This document shows positions 21,198 through 28,711 of a stretch of 64,000 bases of DNA, in pieces; the first letter of the stretch is position 1; each line of letters begins with the position of its first letter. The notes under the pieces are model-generated. The model had not been told where the DNA came from. It searched no databases and was given only the letters and a program-made list of their open reading frames with translations. Both the position numbers and the translations under genes were made by a program. Origin of the DNA: a virus; IMG/VR virus record IMGVR_UViG_3300013120_000110, positions 1 through 64,000 of that record, one strand, 5' to 3'.

Positions 21198-21931
21198 TGT
21201 TGCACCCTATAAACGGACTTGATTTTATGGACCAGTTCTTTGTCCGACCACGGCGGATCGGCATTGGTCCGGTTCCAGTTCTGAAGCGCTAACAGCGCAT
21301 CTATCTCACTCAGCCCCGCCTCCCTCAATTTCGCCGCTGCGCGGTAAGTGTCCTTGTGCCCCCCCTGCCCCGAGATCGCCCGAATCTTGGAAATGTACGC
21401 TATCCCGTCCGTCACCTTCTTTTCGTCTACCGTGTCCCAGTTTGTTGTCGGCCTCCACACCGCCTTGAACACCGGCAGGTTGCTTGGCTGGATTAGGTCG
21501 TGGCCGATAGTCCATAAATAGTTCCCGTCCGAGTGCATCGAAGGTGGCAAAAGTGCAAAACCTCCGTCCCCGCGCACGTCGTAGCGGCCCTCGACCTTTA
21601 CGCCGTTCATCACCCTGTGGCCCGGATGGCGAAAGTACAGGTGATAGCCTCTCTTGGTCTTGGCGACGGTTCGGGTTTTGCCTCGGTTGTACCAAAACCA
21701 CTTGGCGTCCACTTCGCTCTCGCAATCGACTATCACCACGTTGGAGATCGCCCCCGTGACTATGCCGAGGTTCTCGTGGGGCCACCCCTTCAATTCCTCC
21801 ACTGTAGCATGTCGCTCCTGGTACTCTTTCCACGGGATCGCCGGTTTCTTGCTGTAGAACACGGGGATGACCGATAAGCCGAACTCCGTCAGATAGCGGG
21901 TGGCACACGTCATCCAAACGGCATCCATCAT
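21194..21931 (-). CDS. primase-polymerase (Prim-Pol) protein
   Basis: 245 residues. GLSVIPVFYSKKPAIPWKEYQ, NVVIVDCES (D69, E71 as metal ligands), TKRGYHLYFR and YDVRGDGGFALLPPS are those of the bifunctional primase/polymerase domain (residues 10-150). The end, about 190-245 (GHKDTYRAAAKLREAGL ... WNRTNADPPWSDKELVHKI), is the PriCT-like helical domain. No fused helicase; the SF2 helicase is separate. Would prime DNA replication. Confidence 0.85.
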   Translation of the reverse strand: MMDAVWMTCATRYLTEFGLSVIPVFYSKKPAIPWKEYQERHATVEELKGWPHENLGIVTGAISNVVIVDCESEVDAKWFWYNRGKTRTVAKTKRGYHLYFRHPGHRVMNGVKVEGRYDVRGDGGFALLPPSMHSDGNYLWTIGHDLIQPSNLPVFKAVWRPTTNWDTVDEKKVTDGIAYISKIRAISGQGGHKDTYRAAAKLREAGLSEIDALLALQNWNRTNADPPWSDKELVHKIKSVYRVQQ

Positions 21932-21936
21932 CGTTT

Positions 21937-22182
21937 TTACCCCGCATTGGCTAAATCCTCTAAATTAACTCTCGCTGAACGGTTTTTCGCTGGATTCAGA
22001 AAATCGGCGCCATACTGGCTCGCCGCCGTGCGAACCCGCAACCCGAATCTATAGGGCCAAAGCGGACACCATGCCGAGTGGACCCCATCACAGGGGCAGG
22101 AAGTGACGTATTTGCGCGATCCATCTGAACATTCCAGGCAATACTGCCGAATGGCCCGTAATGGAGGCTGGGTCTTCGCCAT
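21937..22182 (-). CDS. conserved phage zinc protein (AIRQYCLECSDGS family)
   Basis: 81 residues. AIRQYCLECSDGSRKYVTSC, CDG...WCPLWPYRFG is the signature of a widespread uncharacterised phage protein: four cysteines (CLEC ... CPC ... CPLW) and the invariant CPLxPYRFG end. Often located in early or replication regions. A DNA-binding role is suspected but not shown. Confidence 0.85.
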   Translation of the reverse strand: MAKTQPPLRAIRQYCLECSDGSRKYVTSCPCDGVHSAWCPLWPYRFGLRVRTAASQYGADFLNPAKNRSARVNLEDLANAG

Positions 22183-22252
22183 AATATCGCTCCCAGTGTC
22201 ATAACTCGTCTCTGTAGGGGGGGTCTACGCCACGGAATGGTAAAGTGGTGAT

Positions 22253-22280
22253 TTTATACCCCCCGGAGCTTCAGGATCAA
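22253..22280 (-). promoter_or_regulatory. probable promoter downstream of helicase
   Basis: Minus strand: TTGATC (22280-22275), 16 bases, TATAAA (22258-22253), placed directly after a terminator and 70 bases before the zinc protein. Moderate -35 match. Confidence 0.5.
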
Positions 22281-22311
22281 AAAAGGGCCTCCAGAGGCGT
22301 GTTATCACGCC
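22279..22311 (-). terminator. terminator after helicase
   Basis: GGCGTG (22311-22306 in minus order) and CACGCC (22301-22296) form a perfect 6-bp stem with a four-base loop that includes the helicase stop. A second GCCTC/GAGGC fold and a run of six T (22284-22279) follow. The T run is 11 bases from the first stem, so efficiency is uncertain. Confidence 0.5.
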
Positions 22312-23855
22312 GCTTCCCCCCTCAGTGTACTCGTTGGAACCCGATCCATACGGCGCCACCAATCGCCTTCCTCCACAGGCATGAGCGGCAAGGTTCGGGG
22401 AGGCCAATACCCATACTTGTGACAAAACCAGCCCTCCGCCTGCCGGAAGGTACGCCCCGCCCGGCGCTGGCTCCAGTACATACTTCGCCATAGCTTCTCA
22501 GTGTTACTATATTGCCTAGTCACGCGGGGCCGGAGAATATCGCCCTGAATCCGCCGCAAAGTACCGTCGATCTCCACCACCCAGCGGCTTAGAGTATGGT
22601 TGATGTGCCCGCATAGGTAGCACTCCCTCCCCCAATCCCGTGTCGCCCCACACTTCGAGCAAATGATTGGGTCTAGGTTTTTCTTCTCCCGCAACCGCTC
22701 TTGCCTCTCGCCCACCACCCGGTTATTGGTAAGCTCCAGGTCCCAGACTCTATCCGCATCCAGGCTACCATGCCGCCACCAATTTCCCCCATGGTCGATG
22801 ATTATAGCCCGATCCTTACCGGGAAAAGAGCGTAGCATCCGGCCACCAGTCTGGAGGTATGAAGTGAGGGCCCCGAAGCAAGTGGCGAGACAGCCGCACC
22901 CAATCCAGGGTGCGTTAATCCCTTCCCTGAGCACGAACCGATTACAGACAACCTTGACCTCCCCTGACCTCGACATTGCCATCACCTTCTCGCGCATCTC
23001 TTGGGAGGTACTATGAAACTCACCATCTAGCCACACGTCGGAGCCGTCGATGTGGGCCGACCTGATCCCCGCTGCCCTGAACCGCTCGGCAAACCAAATA
23101 CTCTCGCGCACACCCGGGGCAAACAAGAGCGTAGGCTTTCTCGTTGGGTTGAAAATCTCCCAGTTCTTCAGCACCCGCCCGAAAATCCCATGCCGCATCA
23201 TCACTGTTGCGTTGTCCTTTTCACTCAGGTCCTTACCCACGTCGTAACGCCTGATATGTCTTAGGTCTGGTTCGTCAGGGGCGTAGGTGTCGGCGGGTAC
23301 AATCGCACCCACCTCACGCATTTCGGATGGCGTACCAGCAATGACTAGCTCATCGTAAATGTCCCCAATCCCAAGTGGTGTAGCGGTATAACCAACACAA
23401 GCAGCACCCGCGTCAGTATGCTCATCGACTATCCTCCGCATCGTGTCTTTGGTTTGTACGTGTGCCTCATCTATTAAAATCAGCCGGGCTGGATGTAAAG
23501 AGCGGCGCCCTTGCTGAAAGACCCTGCTCAATTCAGTCTGCGTCATACAGAGTTGCACGTTCCGTAAGAGAGCGGGGTCATGCCCACTAGCTCGCTTGCC
23601 GTGCTCGATCCCGGCCTCCTCCAAAAACCGGCTCGTTTGGTCGAACAACATCCGGCGATTAGTGTAGAGCGCTACTTGCCAATTTTTCGCGTGGCGGGCC
23701 CAGGCAATCATGTCCTGCATCATCTGTGTCTTGCCTGTCCCGGTGGGGGAGGTGACACAGATTCGCTTAGCTCCACTCTCAATAGCCGAGGTGGTCTGGT
23801 CTAGGGCTCGGACTTGATTGGGCCAGGGGTCTACCACTTTCTGAACTTCCTCCAC
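22305..23855 (-). CDS. SF2 DEAH-box helicase with zinc ribbon
   Basis: 516 residues. Motif I SPTGTGKT (36-43), motif II DEAH (128-131), motif III YTATP (155-159), motif V NRFVLREGINAPW and motif VI QTGGRMLR (334-341) are all intact. A four-cysteine zinc ribbon follows (C398, C401, C411, C414), and the end (VEIDGTLRRI onwards) is charged and Trp-rich. Unwinds or remodels DNA with ATP. Resembles phage helicases of the UvsW/RAD25-like group found next to primases. Full length. Confidence 0.9.
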   Translation of the reverse strand: MEEVQKVVDPWPNQVRALDQTTSAIESGAKRICVTSPTGTGKTQMMQDMIAWARHAKNWQVALYTNRRMLFDQTSRFLEEAGIEHGKRASGHDPALLRNVQLCMTQTELSRVFQQGRRSLHPARLILIDEAHVQTKDTMRRIVDEHTDAGAACVGYTATPLGIGDIYDELVIAGTPSEMREVGAIVPADTYAPDEPDLRHIRRYDVGKDLSEKDNATVMMRHGIFGRVLKNWEIFNPTRKPTLLFAPGVRESIWFAERFRAAGIRSAHIDGSDVWLDGEFHSTSQEMREKVMAMSRSGEVKVVCNRFVLREGINAPWIGCGCLATCFGALTSYLQTGGRMLRSFPGKDRAIIIDHGGNWWRHGSLDADRVWDLELTNNRVVGERQERLREKKNLDPIICSKCGATRDWGRECYLCGHINHTLSRWVVEIDGTLRRIQGDILRPRVTRQYSNTEKLWRSMYWSQRRAGRTFRQAEGWFCHKYGYWPPRTLPLMPVEEGDWWRRMDRVPTSTLRGEAA

Positions 23856-24037
23856 CTAACGACATTTGCAATAGCATCCTTGAGAGAGCGAAGGGTATCT
23901 CGATGACATTGCGCTAAGGGAAACTCTTGCTGGAGCTTGTCGGTTGCGCGGATCGCAGCCCCGATCTGACCCTCTAGCTTACTGAATAGTCGGAGGTCAG
24001 CCTTTTGTTTTCCGCCGCCACTAGGTTCCTTCTGCAT
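23831..24037 (-). CDS. small basic protein (68 aa)
   Basis: 68 residues, mostly basic helix (RLFSKLEGQIGAAIRATDKL, VVRWRKFRKW). CCGGAGGTTTTAG is a good site; it overlaps genes on both sides, so it belongs to the helicase transcript. Not recognised. Confidence 0.65.
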   Translation of the reverse strand: MQKEPSGGGKQKADLRLFSKLEGQIGAAIRATDKLQQEFPLAQCHRDTLRSLKDAIANVVRWRKFRKW

Positions 24038-24296
24038 CTAAAACCTCCGGTTCTGCGTCTGGTAAACGGGGTAGAAATCTAAACGTCCTCAACATACATT
24101 CAAGGCAGAGCATATAGTCACGCCCCGACTCATAACCCCCCAACTGTCTTTGCAGATACTTAGCCGGGCCGTCTGGCCCAACCCTTATGGTTAATCCAGA
24201 GACAAAAGGAGCAGCTTGACTAGCAGCTTGCCCCCTGTCATCCACCTCATCCGGTAATGCGTCAAGGCACTTCTTACACACACCACAGAGTCGCAT
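24021..24296 (-). CDS. zinc-site protein (91 aa)
   Basis: 91 residues from MRLCGVCKKCLDAL, with AAAGGAAAATCAA upstream (a longer frame runs into a terminator and is rejected). CGVCKKC and CLECM are the metal-binding pairs. First gene after the terminator at 24.33-24.37 kb. Not recognised. Confidence 0.65.
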   Translation of the reverse strand: MRLCGVCKKCLDALPDEVDDRGQAASQAAPFVSGLTIRVGPDGPAKYLQRQLGGYESGRDYMLCLECMLRTFRFLPRLPDAEPEVLDAEGT

Positions 24297-24324
24297 TTGA
24301 TTTTCCTTTCGATTCTCCTTGTGT

Positions 24325-24373
24325 AAAAAATGCCGGGCGGGCTTGTACTGCGGTGCGCTCCGCACCCACCCGG
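24325..24373 (-). terminator. strong rho-independent terminator
   Basis: Minus strand: CCGGGTGGG (24373-24365) pairs with CCCGCCCGG (24341-24333), one G-T pair, with a smaller GGTGC/GCACC hairpin in the loop, followed by CATTTTTT. It separates the VWA unit from the helicase unit. Confidence 0.75.
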
Positions 24374-24611
24374 GCCCCCGGGGCAAACCCCTCAAGGCCA
24401 AACTAAAACGCTTGGGGAGAGGTTCTTAATCAGGATTCCTTCTAAACGCAGCGGGTGGGATTCGCACCCACAATTCAAGCTCAATCTGAACCGCACTCGC
24501 TAGGTGACGGAGGCTTGACGGGCAAGGCTGCGACCCCCCACCCCGCGTGCCCTTCACGCTGCCGCCGCTTGTCATGTTTTCTTGATAAAAAACATGACAT
24601 TATTACTGAGA
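24374..24611 (-). other. structured region without a gene
   Basis: No gene on either strand. It holds a GTGGG/CCCAC hairpin with a seven-base loop like a tRNA T-arm (about 24453-24469), a CTTG/CAAG hairpin and a long inverted repeat at the VWA end. A complete tRNA cannot be folded from it: the acceptor has two mismatches and no normal D-arm is present. Confidence 0.4.
24570..24599. repeat. 11-bp perfect inverted repeat after VWA gene
   Basis: TGTCATGTTTT (24570-24580) and AAAACATGACA (24589-24599) around an eight-base spacer, starting 12 bases after the VWA stop. No T run follows, so protein binding or a stabilising 3' hairpin is more likely than termination. Confidence 0.55.
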
Positions 24612-25244
24612 TTACGCTACTGCCTCCCTCTGTTGATGTGAATATGAACTGGTCACTTGCCCGCCCGCCCGGCAACAGCTTCGCATCTGTGACACGTTCT
24701 GCGACATGCAGGCATAGGCGTCCGCCGACTTGCTCGGAGCGTAGTTCATGGTGCTTTGGCCCGGAATACCAATACTAGCAGCCTCGGCAAACGCATCCTG
24801 GTTGGCCCCAAGGAATGTGAATTGCCATTGGTAGGATTGCTGCTGTGTCTCGATCATCTGTTTAATCTGAGACTTGGTAAACTCGTGCGAACTGTTCTCG
24901 TGGCCGTCCGTCACAATACCGAACACAACCAGCCCGGGCCGCTGTTCCTCTGCCATGTTAGCCAACCGAATACCCGTCTCTTTCACAGCCCGACCAACAG
25001 CGTCCAATAGGGCAGTCATGCCCCGTGGCTCCAGGTGGTACTTGGGAATGTCACGGATATTATTGCCTGAGTGGACAAACTCATACTCCGTATCGAACTG
25101 AACCAGCGAGAATAAGCACTCCCCGTCATGCTTTCGTTGTTCCTCGATAAAGTGGTTGATCCCGTTTTCAGCCTCGCCTTGGCAAGTAGCCATGGACCCA
25201 CTTCGATCTACAACCAGAGTAACGTCCGTTAAATCATTTCGCAT
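24612..25244 (-). CDS. von Willebrand factor A domain protein
   Basis: 210 residues. Complete MIDAS metal site: D13-R-S15-G-S17 (VDRSGSM), T77 (GMTALLDA) and D113 (IVTDGHENSS). The protein is a single VWA domain of the YegL type (residues 5-170) with a Ser/Gln-rich tail and no membrane segment. VWA domains bind protein partners; with the RNA ligase and ParB-like protein upstream in the same run, a role in a nucleic-acid complex is possible. Phage VWA proteins are of unknown function. Confidence 0.85.
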   Translation of the reverse strand: MRNDLTDVTLVVDRSGSMATCQGEAENGINHFIEEQRKHDGECLFSLVQFDTEYEFVHSGNNIRDIPKYHLEPRGMTALLDAVGRAVKETGIRLANMAEEQRPGLVVFGIVTDGHENSSHEFTKSQIKQMIETQQQSYQWQFTFLGANQDAFAEAASIGIPGQSTMNYAPSKSADAYACMSQNVSQMRSCCRAGGQVTSSYSHQQREAVA

Positions 25245-25258
25245 TTTCTATCCTTTCA

Positions 25259-25450
25259 CTAACTTGTGTTACAACAATCTTTGACAATCACTACATGGTT
25301 TGGACATGCAATCTTATCGTCAACCCAATGCCATCCTCCGGGCAACCACTCTTGTAGTTGTAGCGCAGTCCGAGGCTGGCTATACTCATGTGTTGCTGAG
25401 TGTACCGCATCGCAATAATCACACAGGAACTTATGCGTTACAAGCATCAT
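25259..25450 (-). CDS. small Cys/His protein (63 aa)
   Basis: 63 residues, MMLVTHKFLCDYCDAVH then CPNH and CC, enough for one zinc site. The ATG overlaps the RNA ligase stop (ATGA). Not recognised. Confidence 0.65.
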   Translation of the reverse strand: MMLVTHKFLCDYCDAVHSATHEYSQPRTALQLQEWLPGGWHWVDDKIACPNHVVIVKDCCNTS

Positions 25451-26442
25451 GTTGTTGCCTCCAAGTATTCTCCACTCACGACTTTAAGCTGAACCCTGCC
25501 TATCTTGTCATGCCAGCGCTCATGGAGCGGCTTGACAACACACCCCTCGCGCATGTTCGCTGCTAACATACTGGGCCCATCGGCGTAGCTACAGACCCGC
25601 TCGAAAGCGTAGTTGATCGAGGCGAGCATCGGCACTTGAGGGATTTCGTTCATGCAAAAAATGGTCCGACAAGCCATCGCGGGCGTCCAGGTCCTATCCC
25701 TCCGCAGTATGTCAAACCCCGCAAACTTGACCTCACCTCTCTTACACCCATACCGTAGTGCCTGGACTGAACCGTAGACCTCACCGTACACGATAACGCC
25801 CTCGTGTTTCTGGCAGAACTCCTCTAGGGTGGGTGTAGCTTTGAGGGCCTTCCACCACGTGTTGTTGGGATCGTAACGCTTCCATTCTGACCTGGAGCCA
25901 CACCACATACGACCCTCAGCCCATGCGAAGCGTGAATTGGCACCGTGAATCTTCTCGGTAATCAGTACCGGCTCACGATCCTCTAATACATTGGGATACC
26001 TACGCAACGAATCTATGTCGTACTTAGGTAGCCGCGAGAGTATCCCTGGTGGATGCTCAGCCTCTCCGCCAGTACAGGCCGAGGCTAGCTCTTGCTCGTA
26101 ATGCTCGACACCATAGTAGTCGGCCACGTTGCCCCCAACGCAGCTTACCCCAGGTGGGACGGGCATTAGGAGCCCAAAGCTCACCACGCCCCTGATCTTC
26201 CGTGCCCGAACGTGGTGCTTAGTCTTAGTCCCACCACCCAGGAAAGCAAACTCAGGGCGAGTTACGTCTACCACTGAATCGGGTGGGATGTAGGCGCCAA
26301 GCTGCCCGTCTTGCCAATCCTCTGTCCGCACTACACAGGGGTAGCCCCCGTGGACACGGACAATACTCAAGCTGTCGGCGTTTGGATGAGGTTCTAACTT
26401 AACCTCAACAACTTCGGCCTTGTGGGTACTCAGTTCTGTCAT
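25447..26442 (-). CDS. RNA ligase (DraRnl/Rnl5-type)
   Basis: 331 residues. N-terminal OB-like domain (residues 1-95, STHKAEVVEVKLEPHPNADS) followed by the nucleotidyltransferase domain: motif I K164-IHG, motif III VYGEVYG (218-224), IIIa FAGFDI (240-245), IV REGCVVKP (298-305) and V QLKVVSGEY (318-326). This domain order is that of the Deinococcus DRB0094 (Rnl5) RNA ligase family, which seals nicked RNA. ATG overlapping the ParB-like stop was chosen over a longer frame. In phages RNA ligases repair RNAs cut by host defence, e.g. tRNAs (established for T4). Confidence 0.9.
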   Translation of the reverse strand: MTELSTHKAEVVEVKLEPHPNADSLSIVRVHGGYPCVVRTEDWQDGQLGAYIPPDSVVDVTRPEFAFLGGGTKTKHHVRARKIRGVVSFGLLMPVPPGVSCVGGNVADYYGVEHYEQELASACTGGEAEHPPGILSRLPKYDIDSLRRYPNVLEDREPVLITEKIHGANSRFAWAEGRMWCGSRSEWKRYDPNNTWWKALKATPTLEEFCQKHEGVIVYGEVYGSVQALRYGCKRGEVKFAGFDILRRDRTWTPAMACRTIFCMNEIPQVPMLASINYAFERVCSYADGPSMLAANMREGCVVKPLHERWHDKIGRVQLKVVSGEYLEATT

Positions 26443-27263
26443 CGTATGATCTCCCAGTATTCTCCGTCTTGCCACGCCTTGAGCACGCGGCGCATCCGGT
26501 GGATTAAGTCCCTTACAACAGAATGATGTGAGCCTGGTCGAGCCGCGCCCAGGTCACTCACAGACCTCTCGAACACGTTCAGCCGGTGGTTGGCCTCATG
26601 GAACCACGTCGTAGCAGGCTGGTAAGAGACGTGGCCCTTCGGCTGTCGCTTCTTAGAGGGCCGCTCACCAAACAGGGCTGCATACAGAGACGAAAACTCA
26701 CCCCGTTCCACCTCCCCAATGAGACGGCGCTGTTCACCCTCAACCAGAGAGGCTAGTTCCTCGACAACTCGCCCCGACGCCTTCAGTACACCAGTAGCGA
26801 TGGCCTGCTGAATATCGCGGGGTAGTTTCTCAAAAGCCCGCTGGTACACCAAAGATCGGTAAACCCGATGCTTAGTGACGCGCATCTCCTTCCCTAGCTC
26901 TGCCTGAGTTGTGTGTTCCTCGGCCATAGCCTTCAAGCGAGCCGCCAAAAGAAACTCATCGTGCTGTGTCATGTTGCGGCGCTGGCGATGCTGCTGAAGC
27001 CTCCACTGTTTAGCCTCAGCCATGGTCGGAAAGTACAGTGGGGTGGTGCTAAACGGTAGGCCGTGTTTGACGCAAATCTTGTAGCGGCGGTAGCCGTCCA
27101 CAATGATTACCTTCTTGCCCTTTGGTTCCGGCCAAACCTTGATGCTATCGCAAGGGCCACCCGACTTCAGAACGTCCGCCTCCAACTCAATATCACACTG
27201 AGGCGATGGCTCGGGTAATAAAGAGGATAACTCTTGGTCCTGTGTCAGTTTTACGTCACTCAT
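26439..27263 (-). CDS. ParB/Srx-like nuclease-fold protein
   Basis: 274 residues. Residues about 40-95 carry the ParB N-terminal pattern: DSIKVWPEP, VIIVDGYRRYKICVKHG (the GxRR box) and MAEAKQWRLQQHRQRRN. A helix-turn-helix follows (TTQAELGKEMRVTKHRVYR). The C-terminal helical region is not assigned. Such proteins bind DNA and CTP, or act as methyltransferase or nuclease partners. Start chosen at the ATG with AAGGAGGAAACTA, overlapping the upstream stop by eight bases. Confidence 0.8.
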   Translation of the reverse strand: MSDVKLTQDQELSSLLPEPSPQCDIELEADVLKSGGPCDSIKVWPEPKGKKVIIVDGYRRYKICVKHGLPFSTTPLYFPTMAEAKQWRLQQHRQRRNMTQHDEFLLAARLKAMAEEHTTQAELGKEMRVTKHRVYRSLVYQRAFEKLPRDIQQAIATGVLKASGRVVEELASLVEGEQRRLIGEVERGEFSSLYAALFGERPSKKRQPKGHVSYQPATTWFHEANHRLNVFERSVSDLGAARPGSHHSVVRDLIHRMRRVLKAWQDGEYWEIIR

Positions 27264-27627
27264 TAGTTTCCTCCTTGTACTCGCCCTCGTAATCCTCCCC
27301 GTATTCCTCCTCCTCTTCCTCCGCGCGCTCAGCCTCCTCCTTCTCGCGCGCCTCTTCAAGTTCCCGCAGAAACTTTTCGGTTTCGCTGGCAACCACCTGA
27401 TCGGACGGGCGGGCTTTACCGCTGATCTGGAGGCTGACATTGAATATACCCAGCCGGTTCTTCAGATACGCCTCCAGGCCGGGAAAGCGTTTCATTTCGT
27501 CATGCACCATGACCACAAACGGTGGCATAACATCGGGGGCAAACGGCGCCCATTCAATAAACCAGGGCTCATTGAACGCGAACCGCCGAAGCTGGAAACT
27601 CGCACGGCTTGAAAATCGCTTAGCCAT
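27256..27627 (-). CDS. hypothetical protein with acidic tail (123 aa)
   Basis: 123 residues starting MAKRFSSRASFQLRRF, with TAAGGAGCATCCC upstream. The first half has aromatic strands and helices (EMKRFPGLEAYLKNRLG), the last 40 are almost all Glu (ERAEEEEEEYGEDYEGEY). It may mimic nucleic acid at the tail. Not recognised. Confidence 0.7.
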   Translation of the reverse strand: MAKRFSSRASFQLRRFAFNEPWFIEWAPFAPDVMPPFVVMVHDEMKRFPGLEAYLKNRLGIFNVSLQISGKARPSDQVVASETEKFLRELEEAREKEEAERAEEEEEEYGEDYEGEYKEETNE

Positions 27628-27765
27628 TGGGATGCTCCTTACAGGGGGGGTTGAAAAAATCCGGCAGCAGGGCAGCCCGTAAAGCATCGGTTCGCACTTG
27701 GCGGATAACGGCCAAGGGATTCAGCGACGGGAAAGTGAAACCCGCCCTGCTACCGGGCAGTACGT

Positions 27766-27951
27766 TTACTCCTTTTTTCGTTTTCTACGTTCACGTAACA
27801 TGGCCTCTGCCGCGTTATATGCGCCATCAGCAACACCATTCCAAGTCATAGTCCCAGCTTGGTCCTGAATGATAATGGCTTGCATCGCCCGACTCGCAAG
27901 CTCATCGCACAAATCTTCTTCATAAAGGGTCATCTTCTCCTGTGGTGGCAT
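27766..27951 (-). CDS. small helical protein (61 aa)
   Basis: 61 residues, helical, basic end (MLRERRKRKKE). AAGGAGGAAGGATA precedes the ATG, which shares an A with the previous stop. Between this gene and the next start (138 bases) no gene is seen, only an imperfect GC-rich hairpin followed by six T on the minus strand. Confidence 0.7.
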   Translation of the reverse strand: MPPQEKMTLYEEDLCDELASRAMQAIIIQDQAGTMTWNGVADGAYNAAEAMLRERRKRKKE

Positions 27952-28124
27952 TATCCTTCCTCCTTGTCAAACTTGGCAACTGCGCGGCTCATCAACCAAC
28001 CAGCTAGAATAAGCGGCGACATGAAGGTTATCCAAATCACTAAGAAAACAGCCACGATTGCTATGCCCACGTAGACAGGTGAATCGGCGGCAAAATCCGT
28101 TAGTAGATTAGTCTTCCGGCTCAT
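27951..28124 (-). CDS. single-pass membrane protein (57 aa)
   Basis: 57 residues with a hydrophobic stretch VGIAIVAVFLVIWITFMSPL (about 18-40), probably one or two membrane segments. Start uncertain between two ATGs; the second was used because it follows the GroES-like stop overlap pattern. Not recognised. Confidence 0.6.
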   Translation of the reverse strand: MSRKTNLLTDFAADSPVYVGIAIVAVFLVIWITFMSPLILAGWLMSRAVAKFDKEEG

Positions 28125-28413
28125 CGACAATGCGCCCCACAATATGCCCCGCGCGAACCAAGGCGTAGTGCTTGCCGTTAATCTCCAGCGGCAACCCAGG
28201 CTGCTTTGGCATCAGCGCTATCACCTCTCCCGGGGAATACTCCTGGTCTATCCACACCCCAGTCTGTGTACGCCCGCCTGGGCCAACCGCCACTACCCTG
28301 CCCCGATCCACCCCGAGCGAATCACCGCTGGGCGGAACTGCCAATCCCATGGGCGTGAACCCCTTTTGGATCGGCTCGATCAAAACAAAATCGCCACTAG
28401 GCTTGAACTGCAT
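28108..28413 (-). CDS. GroES-like (Cpn10) co-chaperonin
   Basis: 101 residues. FKPSGDFVLIEPI, RGRVVAVGPGGR, YSPGEVIALMPKQ and GKHYALVRAGHIVGRI match the Cpn10 beta-barrel from the first strand to the end, including the V-A-V-G-P-G turn. The mobile loop region (about 20-32, PMGLAVPPSGDSLG) is present but differs from bacterial GroES. Phage co-chaperonins cap host GroEL to fold capsid proteins (established for T4 Gp31). No GroEL gene is seen here. AAGGAGAAAAGG precedes the ATG. Confidence 0.85.
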   Translation of the reverse strand: MQFKPSGDFVLIEPIQKGFTPMGLAVPPSGDSLGVDRGRVVAVGPGGRTQTGVWIDQEYSPGEVIALMPKQPGLPLEINGKHYALVRAGHIVGRIVDEPED

Positions 28414-28711
28414 CCTTTTCTCCTTCTACTTCCTCCGCCATCGCCCGTAGTATGGGCAAGGCAGCCTCGACTTCGCGCACTAGCCATGGTAAGATAACCT
28501 TCCGGTAGGTATAGGAATCTGTGCAACCCTTAGAGGGCCAGCGATGATAACTGGTATTACAGCGTAGCTCAGAGACAAATACCGAAAGGCTCCCGAACCC
28601 ACAGTCACCAAACTGGATCGTGACACCGACATTCGGCGTGATCTTCGCTTGCTCTTGGCGTGGTGGTGGCGCAGTATGTTCAACTGCCGCCTCCCATTGG
28701 GGCAGCTTCAT
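28397..28711 (-). CDS. hypothetical protein (104 aa)
   Basis: 104 residues, start coupled to the previous stop (ATGA). VGVTIQFGDCGFGSLSVFV is beta-like and the C-terminus a charged helix that overlaps the GroES-like start. Not recognised. Confidence 0.65.
   Translation of the reverse strand: MKLPQWEAAVEHTAPPPRQEQAKITPNVGVTIQFGDCGFGSLSVFVSELRCNTSYHRWPSKGCTDSYTYRKVILPWLVREVEAALPILRAMAEEVEGEKDAVQA

Noticed and set aside
21306-21947. 213-residue minus-strand ORF
   Set aside because: Out-of-frame shadow of the Prim-Pol gene; Arg/Gly-rich low-complexity composition and no motif.
24440-24545. tRNA gene on the minus strand
   Set aside because: A T-arm-like hairpin with loop TGCGAAT and a partly paired acceptor exist, but the T-loop has G at position 55, two acceptor pairs fail, no D-arm folds and the variable region would be only two bases.
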